48,814 nucleotides of DNA from NCBI RefSeq assembly GCF_005938675.2, contig NZ_VCCH02000063.1:1-48814 (forward strand), written 5' to 3'. Positions 15,384 through 23,359 of the stretch are shown in pieces (positions within the stretch are counted from its first letter, which is position 1; each line of letters starts with the position of its first letter). The notes beneath the pieces were generated by a model. It was given only the letters and a program-made list of their open reading frames with translations. It was not told where the DNA came from and made no database searches. The translations under genes and the position numbers were made by a program. This DNA is from Mycobacterium sp. KBS0706. Its GTDB lineage: Bacteria > Pseudomonadota > Alphaproteobacteria > DSM-16000 > Inquilinaceae.

Positions 15384-16267
15384 GGCCGCGCCTCCCGCAG
15401 CCGGGCCAGACGCTTCCACCGCGCCATCGACCGGCCGATGCGCAGCTGCGGGTTGGCGACCTCGTCGATGGCGAAGTTCGTCAGCGACAACCCGGCGCCC
15501 AGCAGGGCCAGCACGGCGCAAGGCGACAGCAGCTCCCACCACGCTCCGACCGCCATGGCCGAGGCGTTCTGGGCGTTGAACAGCATAATGCCCCAGGAGA
15601 TGGTCTGCGGGTCGCCCAGGCCGAGGAACTCCAGCGTCGCCTCCGTGATCACGGAATAGATCACGCTGCCGATGAAGTTGATGCCGACGATCGACACCAG
15701 GTTGGGCAGCAGCTCGAACAGCATGATGCGCCAGCGCGGCTCGCCGATCATCTCCGCCGAGCGCACGAATTCCTTTTCCCGCAGCGCGAAGGTCTGGGCC
15801 CGGGTCACCCGCGCGCCCCAGGCCCAGGATGTGGCGCCGATGATCAGGGTGATGACCAGCGGGCTGGCCTGGCCGATGAAGGCGGCCAGCACCAGCAACA
15901 AGGGGAGGTTGGGGATCACCAGCACGACATTGGTGGCGAAGTTCAGCGCCTCGTCGACCTTGCCGCCGAGATAGCCGGCGGTGATGCCGACCGCGGTGCC
16001 GATCACGGTGATCAGCAGCCCGGCGCCGAAGCCGACCGCCAGCGAGGTGCGGGCGCCATAGGTCAGCTGGGCGAAGACGTCGTAGCCGTTGCGGGTGGTG
16101 CCGAGCACATGGGTGGCCGACGGCTCCTCATGCGGGCGGCCGACCCGGCGCGCCGGGTTGTAGTCGGTCAAAAGCGGCGCGATCAGCGCCATCACCACCA
16201 GGGCCATGACGATGAACAGGCCGATCGCGGCCTTGCGGTTGGACAGGGCGGCCAGGATCATCCGCAT
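15380..16267 (-). CDS. ABC transporter permease (OppC/DppC-type)
   Basis: A 295-residue inner-membrane permease. The N-terminal helix (AIGLFIVMALVVMALIAPLL) is followed by HVLGTTRNGYDVFAQLTYGARTSLAVG, a signature of DppC/OppC, and by the ATPase-contact region with REKEFVRSAEMIGEPRWRIM. The C-terminal QTISWGIMLFNAQNASAM and PCAVLALLGAGLSLTNFAIDE segments are also family-typical. It starts 3 bp after the OppB-type gene ends and overlaps the OppD-type gene by 4 bp. Confidence 0.93.
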   Translation of the reverse strand: MRMILAALSNRKAAIGLFIVMALVVMALIAPLLTDYNPARRVGRPHEEPSATHVLGTTRNGYDVFAQLTYGARTSLAVGFGAGLLITVIGTAVGITAGYLGGKVDEALNFATNVVLVIPNLPLLLVLAAFIGQASPLVITLIIGATSWAWGARVTRAQTFALREKEFVRSAEMIGEPRWRIMLFELLPNLVSIVGINFIGSVIYSVITEATLEFLGLGDPQTISWGIMLFNAQNASAMAVGAWWELLSPCAVLALLGAGLSLTNFAIDEVANPQLRIGRSMARWKRLARLREARP

Positions 16268-16270
16268 GGT

Positions 16271-17248
16271 TCAGCTCCTGCGCAGCCGGGGGTCGAGCCG
16301 GGCATAGGCGATGTCGGCCAGGAAGTTCGCGGTCAGCATCGCCAGGGTCATGATCAGCAACTGACCCTGGATCACCGGATAGTCGCGCCCGAGGATCGCC
16401 TTGTAGAGGGTGTTGCCGAGGCCGGGATAGTTGAACACCACCTCGGTCACCAGCGACCCGCCCAGGATCTTGCCGATGGCGATGGCCAGGTTGGTGACGC
16501 CGGGGAGGAGGGCGTTGCGGGCGCCGTACATCAGCATCACCCGTCGGTCGGCCAGGCCCTTGGCCCGGCCCATGGTGATGTAGTCCTCGCCCAGCAGGTT
16601 GATCATGTTGTTGCGCATGGTGACCAGGAAGTCGCCGGTCAGCACCACAGACAGCGTCAGGACCGGCAGGATCGCGTGGTACAGCACGCTGAGGATGTAC
16701 TGGGCGGACAAGGCGGGATCGATCGAGGTGTCGGCGGCATAGCCGGTCGGGAACCACTGCAGGGTGAAGCCGAAGACGAACAGCCCGAACAGCGCCACCA
16801 CCACCGCCGGGGTGGCGGTGGAGATGATGGCGGTGGTCGACACCGTGACGTCGAAGCGGCTGCCGCGGCGCCAGGCGGCGACGATGCCGAGCAGCGTGCC
16901 GAGCACGAAGCTGAGCACCGTCGCCCCGCCCATCAGCACCAGGGTCCAGACCAGGGCGCGGCCCAGCACGTCGGAGACCGGGGTCGGGAAGTACTTCACC
17001 GAGATGCCGAGGTCGCCGGTGAAGACGCTGCCGAGATAGGTCAGGTATTGCTGCCACAGCGGCCCGTCGACGAAGCCGAAGGTCTGCTTCAGCGCCGCCA
17101 GGTTCTCGACCGACAGTCGGGTGCCGGATTGCGAGAACATGATGTCGATCGGATCGCCCGGCATCAGCCGCGGGATCAGGAAGTTGATGCTTGCGGCCAC
17201 CAGGAAGGCGACCAGGTAGAAGAACAGTCGTCGGGCGACGAAGGCCAT
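16271..17248 (-). CDS. ABC transporter permease (OppB/DppB-type)
   Basis: A 325-residue permease with the DppB-type N-terminus (RRLFFYLVAFLVAASINFLIPRLMPGDPID), the conserved loop LTGDFLVTMRNNMINLLGEDYITMGRAKGL and the EAA-like contact following it. The C-terminus NFLADIAYARLDPRLR is characteristic. It is separated from its binding-protein gene by a 193-bp, hairpin-rich repeat, unlike the tight 3-4 bp junctions downstream; that gap may lower permease expression relative to the binding protein. Confidence 0.93.
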   Translation of the reverse strand: MAFVARRLFFYLVAFLVAASINFLIPRLMPGDPIDIMFSQSGTRLSVENLAALKQTFGFVDGPLWQQYLTYLGSVFTGDLGISVKYFPTPVSDVLGRALVWTLVLMGGATVLSFVLGTLLGIVAAWRRGSRFDVTVSTTAIISTATPAVVVALFGLFVFGFTLQWFPTGYAADTSIDPALSAQYILSVLYHAILPVLTLSVVLTGDFLVTMRNNMINLLGEDYITMGRAKGLADRRVMLMYGARNALLPGVTNLAIAIGKILGGSLVTEVVFNYPGLGNTLYKAILGRDYPVIQGQLLIMTLAMLTANFLADIAYARLDPRLRRS

Positions 17249-17279
17249 ATCATGCCCCGGCTTGGTGGATGGGCCTGAG

Positions 17280-17417
17280 CCACCCCCTCACCCGAAATCG
17301 CTGGCGCGATTTCGACCTCTCCCCGGGGGAGAGGTGAAAGCGCCGCTTCCCATTTCCCTCTCCTTGGGGAGAGGGAGGGGCCCGACGCCAAAGGCGGCGG
17401 GAGGGTGAGGGGGTGGG
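17280..17417. repeat. Long nested palindromic repeat inside the oligosaccharide ABC operon
   Basis: Outer arms (CCACCCCCTCACCC at 17280-17293 and its complement GGGTGAGGGGGTGG at 17403-17416) enclose three smaller hairpins: CGAAATCG/CGATTTCG (17293-17314), CCTCTCCCC/GGGGGAGAGG (17316-17334) and CCCTCTCC/GGGGAGAGGG (17356-17375). The whole element fills most of the gap between the binding-protein stop and the first permease start. The CCCTCTCC-type core recurs at 28243-28269, so it is a dispersed family. Confidence 0.8.
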
Positions 17418-17441
17418 CCGTGGCAGGAAAGGACGCTCCGT

Positions 17442-19100
17442 CTACTGCACCGGCCGCAGCGCCAGCAGGTGCAGCAGCCGCTCGTGGTTCGGGTCGTAGT
17501 TCTGCGGGCTGACGAAGGGGTTGTCGGCAGTGGCCCAGCCGGTGAACCGCTTCGAGTTGTACTCGTACCAGATCGGGTTGTTGTAGATCGGCACCACCGG
17601 CAGCTTCTCCGCCAGCAGCGTCTGCGCCTGGTCCAGCAGGTCCTTGCGCTTGGCGTCGTCGGTGGTCTGGGTGTAGGCGTCCAGCAGCTGGTCCAGCTTC
17701 GGGTCGAAGAAGCGCTGTGCCGAGAACCGGGTCTTGCCCTTGTTCCGGGAATGGAAGGCGTCGTCCATCTGGTAGTAGGGCGTGGCGCCGACGTACCAGG
17801 AGTTCAGGGCCATGTCGAACTTGCCGTCCAGCAGGCTCTGGCGCCACACCGCGCCGTCCGGCGTCGCCAGCTTGACGTCGATGCCGATCTGATTGAGACC
17901 CTCGATCGCGATCTGCGAGGTGCTGATCCAGTCGGTCCAGCCATTCGGCACGATCAGGTCGAAGGACAGCTTCTCGCCGTCCGGCGTGTCGCGGAAGCCG
18001 TCGCCGTCCTTGTCCTTGAAGCCGGCCTGGTCCAGCAGCGCCTTGGCCGCCTCCAGATCGTACTGGGTGTATTTGCCGTACTGCTCCTTGACCTTCGGGT
18101 CGGCCCAGCTCTCGAAGCGCCTGCCGAAAGTGCCGGGGTCGTCGTTCAGCGTCGGGTAGCCGTAACCGGCGACGTTGACCATGGCGTCGCGGTCCATCGC
18201 CATGCTGACGGCGCGGCGGAACTCGACGCTGTCGAAGGCCTTGCGGTGCACCGGGTCCGGGCTCTCCAGGTTCATGATCACCGCCACCAGGCTGCCCGGC
18301 GGGAACCAGTAGCCGTGATGGTCCTTGTCGGAGGCGACATAGGTCTTATCGATGTCCGGCAGGAACGAGGCGAACCAGTCCAGCTCGCCGGCGGTGGCCG
18401 CGGCCAAGGCCTGGTCGTTGTTGGCGATCTGCGGGAAGCGCAGGCAGTCCACCTTCAACGACGCCGCGTCCCAGTAATGCGGGTTGCGGCACTGCTCATA
18501 GACCTGCGGGGTGAAGCGGGTGACCTCGGTCATCGGTCCGGTGCCGACCGGGTTCTCGTTCAGGAAGGTGACCGGGTCGGCCACGTCCTTCCAGGCGTGC
18601 TGGGCGATGATCGGCATTTCGACGATCTTCTCCGGCCCCAGCGCGGTCGGCTCCTTGAAGGTGAACTTCACCTTGGTCGGACTCAGCTTCTCGACGCCGT
18701 CGATCACCTGCCAGATGCTGTTGAAATCCAGCGCCGGGAACTTCTTCATCAGCTCGAAGCTGAACACCACGTCGTCGGCGGTGAAGGGCTGGCCGTCCGA
18801 CCACTGCACGTTCTCGCGCAGGTCGAAGGTCACCGCCTTCAGGTCGTCCGCCAGGCTCATCGCCGTGGCCAGGCGGTAATAGGGCTTGTTGCCCTGCAGC
18901 TTGCCGAACACCACCAGCGGCTCGTAGATGAAATCCATCGTGCTCTGGCGGTACGAGGTGCGGTTGAACGGGTTGAAGTTCCGCACCCAGTTCGTCTCCT
19001 CCTCGATATGCATCGACAGGACGGTCTGGGCGACGGCCGTGGCGCTGGTCGCCGCCAGCAGCGCGGCGGCGAGCAGGAATACGGATTTCTTCTGTCTCAT
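17442..19100 (-). CDS. ABC transporter substrate-binding protein, peptide/oligosaccharide class
   Basis: A 552-residue periplasmic binding protein of solute-binding family 5. A Sec signal peptide (MRQKKSVFLLAAALLAATSA...AVAQ) precedes family segments VQWSDGQPFTADDVVFSFEL, FKEPTALGPEKIVEMPIIA, FRRAVSMAMDRDAMVNVAG and ALLDQAGFKDKDGDGFRDTP. The DKDGDGFRD stretch is an EF-hand-like loop common in this class. I start at ATG 19100, with GGAGG eight bases upstream, rather than at the ATG five codons earlier. The overall pattern (W-rich, YNNPIWYEY near the end) is that of oligosaccharide binders such as cello-oligosaccharide proteins more than of dipeptide binders; the GH3 neighbour supports a glycan. 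Confidence 0.9.
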   Translation of the reverse strand: MRQKKSVFLLAAALLAATSATAVAQTVLSMHIEEETNWVRNFNPFNRTSYRQSTMDFIYEPLVVFGKLQGNKPYYRLATAMSLADDLKAVTFDLRENVQWSDGQPFTADDVVFSFELMKKFPALDFNSIWQVIDGVEKLSPTKVKFTFKEPTALGPEKIVEMPIIAQHAWKDVADPVTFLNENPVGTGPMTEVTRFTPQVYEQCRNPHYWDAASLKVDCLRFPQIANNDQALAAATAGELDWFASFLPDIDKTYVASDKDHHGYWFPPGSLVAVIMNLESPDPVHRKAFDSVEFRRAVSMAMDRDAMVNVAGYGYPTLNDDPGTFGRRFESWADPKVKEQYGKYTQYDLEAAKALLDQAGFKDKDGDGFRDTPDGEKLSFDLIVPNGWTDWISTSQIAIEGLNQIGIDVKLATPDGAVWRQSLLDGKFDMALNSWYVGATPYYQMDDAFHSRNKGKTRFSAQRFFDPKLDQLLDAYTQTTDDAKRKDLLDQAQTLLAEKLPVVPIYNNPIWYEYNSKRFTGWATADNPFVSPQNYDPNHERLLHLLALRPVQ

Positions 19101-19176
19101 GACATAGGCCTCCATGCGTTGGTCTTATCGTTGATGCGGCGCCGGCCCGATTTCCCGGGCCGGCGGTCCGGGTGGA

Positions 19177-20214
19177 TCAGGCCGCGGCCAGCAGCGCCTC
19201 GACCTCGGCGTGCAGCGCGGTGACGTCGGCGGCGGCGGCGCCCAGGCGCCGCTCCGCCGCTGCCAGCCGGGCAACCGCGGCGTCGTCCAGCGGCCGGGCC
19301 CGGGCGGCGGCGCGCCGCATCTCCGGCAGCTCGCCGTGGCAGTGCAGGGCGATGTCGCAGCCGCCGTCCAGCACTTGGGCGACGCGGTCATGCACCTCGC
19401 CCTGCAGCGAGTTCATGAACACGCAGTCGGAGATCAGCACGCCCTCGAAGCCGAGGCGGCCGCGGATCACCTCTTCGGTAATGACCGGAGAGACCGAGGC
19501 CGGGCGGTCGGGGTCGAAGGCGCTGTAGACGACGTGGCTGACCATGGCCCAGGGCGTGTCGCGCAGCCGGGCGAAGGGCAGGAAGTCGGTGGCGTCCAGC
19601 GTCGCGGCGTCGGCGGTCACCACCGGCCGGGTCTTGTGGCTGTCCTCGGTGGCGCGGCCATGGCCGGGGATGTGCTTCATCACCGGCATCAGCCCGACCT
19701 CGAGAAAGCCGTCCACCACCTCGCGGCCCAGCGCCGCCACCAGCTCCGGGTCGCCGCCGAAGGCGCGCTCGCCGATCACCGCGTCGGCGCCGGGCATCAG
19801 CAGGTCGAGGACGGGAGAGCAGGCGCTGTTCAGCCCGACCTCGCGCATCATCCGGCCCATGGCGACGGAGGACAGGCGGATGGCACGCTTCGCCGCCGGC
19901 AGGTCGCGCTCGGCCAGCCGGCCGAAGCTTCTGAAGCTGCGGAACATGGGCCAGGCGCCGGAATCGAGATGCGAGACGCGGCCACCCTCCTGGTCGGTCA
20001 GCACCGGCGCGTCCGGCCGGCCCACCGCCTCGCGGAAGGCGGCGCACAAGGCGCGCAGCTGCTGCGGGTCCTTCATGTTGCGGCGGCCGAGGAACAGGCC
20101 GTAGGGGTTGGCCTCGCGGAAGAAGGCCAGCTCCTCCGCCGACAGGGTCGGCCGCTGGATGCCGAGGACGAGCGCAAGCGGTCGGCCGCCCATGGACGCA
20201 TTGGCTGCGGTCAC
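19177..20214 (-). CDS. nagZ: GH3 beta-N-acetylhexosaminidase (NagZ-type)
   Basis: A 345-residue, single-domain GH3 enzyme. The NagZ hallmark KHIPGHGRATEDSHKTRP gives the catalytic His of the mobile loop and the conserved Asp-Ser-His; the nucleophile Asp sits in VLISDCVFMNSL. TDQEGGRVSHLD and NSACSPVLDLL are also family-typical. NagZ enzymes remove GlcNAc from peptidoglycan-derived or chitin-derived fragments in the cytoplasm, and no signal peptide is seen here. The start codon is GTG 20214, supported by GGGAGG nine bases upstream. It lies between the GNAT gene (61 bp) and the binding protein (76 bp), so this copy probably serves imported glycans; a separate housekeeping nagZ may exist elsewhere. 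Confidence 0.9.
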   Translation of the reverse strand: MTAANASMGGRPLALVLGIQRPTLSAEELAFFREANPYGLFLGRRNMKDPQQLRALCAAFREAVGRPDAPVLTDQEGGRVSHLDSGAWPMFRSFRSFGRLAERDLPAAKRAIRLSSVAMGRMMREVGLNSACSPVLDLLMPGADAVIGERAFGGDPELVAALGREVVDGFLEVGLMPVMKHIPGHGRATEDSHKTRPVVTADAATLDATDFLPFARLRDTPWAMVSHVVYSAFDPDRPASVSPVITEEVIRGRLGFEGVLISDCVFMNSLQGEVHDRVAQVLDGGCDIALHCHGELPEMRRAAARARPLDDAAVARLAAAERRLGAAAADVTALHAEVEALLAAA

Positions 20215-20275
20215 GTCTCTGAACCTCCCATGTCTGCGATGAGACGGCCCGCCTAGGTCGGGCCGCGCCGTCGGA

Positions 20276-20761
20276 TCACTCCGTCGTCTTGGACCGTATC
20301 ATGCCGTGGTATAGACCACTTGTCGAACCCGGAATCTCGATCGCCCCGACGATTTTCTCGTAGAAGGCGACCGGGCCGGCGCCGCCGATGATGGCGTAGC
20401 CGTGGCCGAGGTTGCGCATCGTCTCCATGGTCTCGCGCAGCAGCGCCTCGCCGATGCCCTTGCCGCGCTGGCCGGGGTCGACGCCGGTCGGGCCGAAGAA
20501 GCCGATGGCGGTGGCGTTGTGGCAGGCGAAGCCCAGCAGGGCGCCGTCCTGGACCGCGACCAGGCAGCCGACCGGAAGATGGGCGAAGGCGACCTCGACC
20601 TCGCTGGCCCAGCCGTCGCCGAAGCGCTCCGCCACCCAGCGGGCGACCGCGCGCTTCTCCGGCGCGATGGCGGGGCGGATGGTTATGCCGGCGGCGGCCA
20701 TGGCGGCGCGCGACTCCGTCGGCGGCTCCAGCGCATAGAGCTTGACCAGAAGATCGGCCAT
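20276..20761 (-). CDS. GNAT-family N-acetyltransferase
   Basis: A 161-residue acetyl-CoA-dependent acetyltransferase. The CoA pyrophosphate loop QRGKGIGEALL and the preceding strand FFGPTGVDP are diagnostic; the C-terminal GPVAFYEKIVGA completes the GNAT fold. I choose ATG 20761, with AAGGAG just upstream, rather than the TTG at 20785, which would lie inside a palindromic operator. It is the first gene of the GH3/oligosaccharide-ABC operon, so an amino sugar or muropeptide amine is a reasonable acceptor, but this is inference; many GNAT proteins in such positions have unknown substrates. Confidence 0.88.
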   Translation of the reverse strand: MADLLVKLYALEPPTESRAAMAAAGITIRPAIAPEKRAVARWVAERFGDGWASEVEVAFAHLPVGCLVAVQDGALLGFACHNATAIGFFGPTGVDPGQRGKGIGEALLRETMETMRNLGHGYAIIGGAGPVAFYEKIVGAIEIPGSTSGLYHGMIRSKTTE

Positions 20762-20780
20762 CCCTGTCTCCTTGTTATTC

Positions 20781-20810
20781 CGCAATAACGAAATATGTCC
20801 CGTTATTGCG
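20781..20810. promoter_or_regulatory. Perfect 10-10-10 palindrome, candidate operator of the GH3/ABC operon
   Basis: CGCAATAACG (20781-20790) and CGTTATTGCG (20801-20810) are exact inverted repeats around ten bases. A second, overlapping palindrome GTTATT-CCGC-AATAAC (20774-20789) shares the half site. The cluster lies 13-49 bp upstream of the GNAT ATG at 20761, where a repressor would block the promoter or initiation. The half site differs from both LacI operators in this window; an RpiR/MurR- or GntR-type regulator encoded elsewhere is a guess. Confidence 0.75.
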
Positions 20811-20872
20811 TTCCAACAGCTAAAGCCGGGAACGGCCGCGGCGTCAATATGGAAGGGGGAGGAGCGTGTCGT

Positions 20873-21892
20873 TCACCCCACGCTGCTCTTCCGCTCCACC
20901 AGCGCGAAGGGCAGGGTGACGTCGCCGCCGGCGTCGGGTTCGCCGGTGATGCGGCGGCCCAGCAGCGCCATCGCCTCCACACCCATGCGGCGGCGCGGCT
21001 GGCGGATCGTGGTCAACGGCGGCTCATAGGTGCCGGCGAACTGGATGTCGTCGAACCCGGCCACCGCCACGTCGCGCGGCACCTCGCGGCCGCTGACGCG
21101 CAACGCCCGGATCGCGCCGATCGCCATCTCGTCATTGCTGCAGAACACCGCCGTCGGCGGGGCGGGGAGGGCCAGCAGCGCTGCCATCGCCGACTCGCCG
21201 CTCGGGATGGTGAAGTCGCCATGGTGGACCAGGCCCGGCTCCGCCTTGATCCCGGCCGCGCGCAGCCCGGCGCCGTAGCCGGCCAGGCGCTGCCGGGTCA
21301 GGATGTTGCTCTCCGGCCCGGCAATGTGGCCGATGCGGCGATGGCCCAGCCCGGCGAGATGGGCCATCACCGCGGCCGCCGCGCCGGCATTGTCGATGCC
21401 GACCACCGGCACCCGGCCGCCGGGGATCGCCTCCGACACCGCCACGATCCGGCCGTCGAAGTCGCGGTCGCGCTGCAGCCGAGGCGGCAGCCGGCCGTTC
21501 AGCAGGATCAGCCCGTCGACCGCGCCGGTCAGCATCTGGCCGGCATGCCGGTCCTCGCGCGCCGGGTCCTTCGCGGTGTTGCCGACCAGCATGCTGAAGC
21601 CGCGCGCTGCCGCCTCCTCCTCGATGCCCAGCAGCACCTCGGAGAAGAATGGGTTGCCGATGTCCGGCACCAGCACCAGGATCTGCCGTGCCTCCTGCCG
21701 GCGCAGGCCGCGCGCCAGCGGGTTCACGGCATAGCCGGTCTGGCGCACCGCCGCCTCGATCCGCTCGCGCGTCTCGGCCGTGACAAGAGGCGAGCCGGTC
21801 AGCGCCCGGCTGACCGTCGCCACCGAAACCCCGGCCAGCCGGGCGATGTCGACCATCCTGGTGCGGTTCCGCCCATTCCCGGAAGAAGGCAA
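20873..21892 (-). CDS. LacI-family transcriptional repressor of the second CUT1 sugar operon
   Basis: A 339-residue LacI regulator: HTH MVDIARLAGVSVATVSRAL, hinge RIEAAVRQTGYAVNPLARGL, and effector domain with ILVLVPDIGNPFFSEVLLGI, GLILLNGRLP, VVGIDNAGA and VAGFDDIQFAGTYEPPLTTI. I place the start at TTG 21892, which has GAGGA about seven bases upstream and gives the normal short leader; the ATG at 21856 has no ribosome site and would begin inside the HTH, and the frame also stays open to a TTG at 21952. It is divergent from the binding-protein gene at 22051 and a LacI-type palindrome lies between them, so it most likely represses that operon and itself. Confidence 0.9.
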   Translation of the reverse strand: MPSSGNGRNRTRMVDIARLAGVSVATVSRALTGSPLVTAETRERIEAAVRQTGYAVNPLARGLRRQEARQILVLVPDIGNPFFSEVLLGIEEEAAARGFSMLVGNTAKDPAREDRHAGQMLTGAVDGLILLNGRLPPRLQRDRDFDGRIVAVSEAIPGGRVPVVGIDNAGAAAAVMAHLAGLGHRRIGHIAGPESNILTRQRLAGYGAGLRAAGIKAEPGLVHHGDFTIPSGESAMAALLALPAPPTAVFCSNDEMAIGAIRALRVSGREVPRDVAVAGFDDIQFAGTYEPPLTTIRQPRRRMGVEAMALLGRRITGEPDAGGDVTLPFALVERKSSVG

Positions 21893-21914
21893 TATTCGAT
21901 CCTCGATTCCACGG

Positions 21915-21944
21915 TTGACGCCCCAATGTAATCGATTGTACGAT
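21915..21944 (+). promoter_or_regulatory. Promoter with overlapping LacI-type operator
   Basis: TTGACG (21915-21920) and TACGAT (21939-21944) form a plausible -35/-10 pair with an 18-bp spacer, reading toward the binding-protein gene. Inside the spacer and -10 lies TGTAATCGATTGTA (21927-21940), a near-palindrome with a central CG that matches the LacI-family operator shape (TGTAAACGTTTACA-like). Its position would let the divergent LacI protein block this promoter and its own. Confidence 0.6.
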
Positions 21945-22050
21945 CCGGTCAAAATACGGAATGCGCTGCAGTTCCAATGTTCGCCGCCCGTTCTGCGGGC
22001 GGTGATGGGTCCGATGAGCCGGTAACCGAATAATTCGAGGGAGGAAACTT

Positions 22051-23301
22051 ATGAATTTTCCCCAACGACTTCTGCTGTCTGCCGCCTTTTGCGGTGCAAT
22101 ATCAGCGGCGGCTGCGGGAACGGCGACGGCACAGACCGTCGACGTGATCCATTGGTGGACCAGCGGCGGTGAATCCAAGGCGATCAGCGTGTTCGCCGAG
22201 GAGTTCAAGAAGCGCGGCGGCACCTGGATCGACAGCGCCGTGGTCGGCGGCACCGCGGCGCGGCAGGCGGCGATGAACCGGATCGCGGGCGGCGACGCGC
22301 CGGGCGCCATCCAGTGGAACATCGGCGTCGCCGTCACCAACCTGGCGAAGGAAGGGCTGCTGGCCGATCTCGACGACCTCGCGGCAGCCGGGAAGTGGCA
22401 GGAGAAGCTGCCGCCGCTGATCGTCAAGAACGCCTCCTATGACGGCCATTTCTACGCCGTGCCGACCGACATCCACGGCGACAACTGGCTGTGGTATTCG
22501 ACCAAGATCTTCCAGGAGATGGGCGCCGAGCCGCCGAAGACCTGGGACGAGTTCTTCCCCCTCGCCGACAAGATCAAGGCCAAGGGCTACACCGCGCTGG
22601 GCGTCGGCGGCGAGCCGTGGCAGGAGGCGCTGCTGTTCCGCTCGGTCCTGATCGGCGCCGGCGGCAAGGAGACGTATAAGAAGGTCTATGTCGACCACGA
22701 CGCCGACGCCGCGGGCGGGCCGGAGATGGTCAAGGCCTTCGAGACCTTCGGCAAGCTGCGCGCCTATGTCGACCAGGGCAGCGCCGGCCGGAAGTGGAAC
22801 GACACCACCATCATGGTCGCCACCAACAAAGCGGCGATGCAGATCATGGGCGACTGGGCCAAGGGCGAGTTCGCCGCCGCCGGCCTGACCCCGGGCAAGG
22901 AGTTCGGCTGCGCCCGGCCGCCCGGCAACCAGGACGCCTATGTCCTGACCGTCGATGTCTTCGCCTTCCCGAAGCTGGACGACGCCGAGAAGACCAAGGC
23001 CCAGAAGCTGCTGGCCGAGGTGATGATGGACCCGGCCACCCAGGTCGCCTTCAACAAGTTCAAGGGCGCCTTGCCGCCGCGGACGGATGCCGATGTCGGC
23101 ACCCTCGACATCTGCTCGCAGGAAGGCCAGAAGGTGATGTCCAAGGTCGAGAACCAGCTGCCGAACACGGCGCTGGCCTTCAGCAGCGACGTCGAAGGCC
23201 AGCTGCAGGACCTGATCACCCAGTTCTGGACCAGCCCGGAGATGAAGCCGGAGGACGCGGCCAAGCAGTTCTCCGAGATCGTCGCCAACGCCGACATCTG
23301 A
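22051..23301 (+). CDS. CUT1 sugar ABC transporter substrate-binding protein
   Basis: A 416-residue periplasmic protein with a Sec signal (residues 1-28, ending TATAQ) followed by VDVIHWWTSGGESKAISVF, a segment strongly reminiscent of the glucose/mannose-type binding proteins (Pseudomonas GtsA class). Other class features are GTAARQAAMNRIAGGDAPGA, YAVPTDIHGDNWLWYS and IMGDWAKGEFAAAG. A strong GGGAGGAAA precedes the ATG. It heads an operon with two permeases, an ATPase, a TIM-barrel isomerase and an oxidoreductase. Ligand: a hexose or small glucoside, by family resemblance only. Confidence 0.94.
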   Translation: MNFPQRLLLSAAFCGAISAAAAGTATAQTVDVIHWWTSGGESKAISVFAEEFKKRGGTWIDSAVVGGTAARQAAMNRIAGGDAPGAIQWNIGVAVTNLAKEGLLADLDDLAAAGKWQEKLPPLIVKNASYDGHFYAVPTDIHGDNWLWYSTKIFQEMGAEPPKTWDEFFPLADKIKAKGYTALGVGGEPWQEALLFRSVLIGAGGKETYKKVYVDHDADAAGGPEMVKAFETFGKLRAYVDQGSAGRKWNDTTIMVATNKAAMQIMGDWAKGEFAAAGLTPGKEFGCARPPGNQDAYVLTVDVFAFPKLDDAEKTKAQKLLAEVMMDPATQVAFNKFKGALPPRTDADVGTLDICSQEGQKVMSKVENQLPNTALAFSSDVEGQLQDLITQFWTSPEMKPEDAAKQFSEIVANADI

Positions 23302-23359
23302 CCGACCACCTCAACCGGACCGTTCCGCCGTCCCGGCGGGGCGGTCCCCGGGAGGGATC

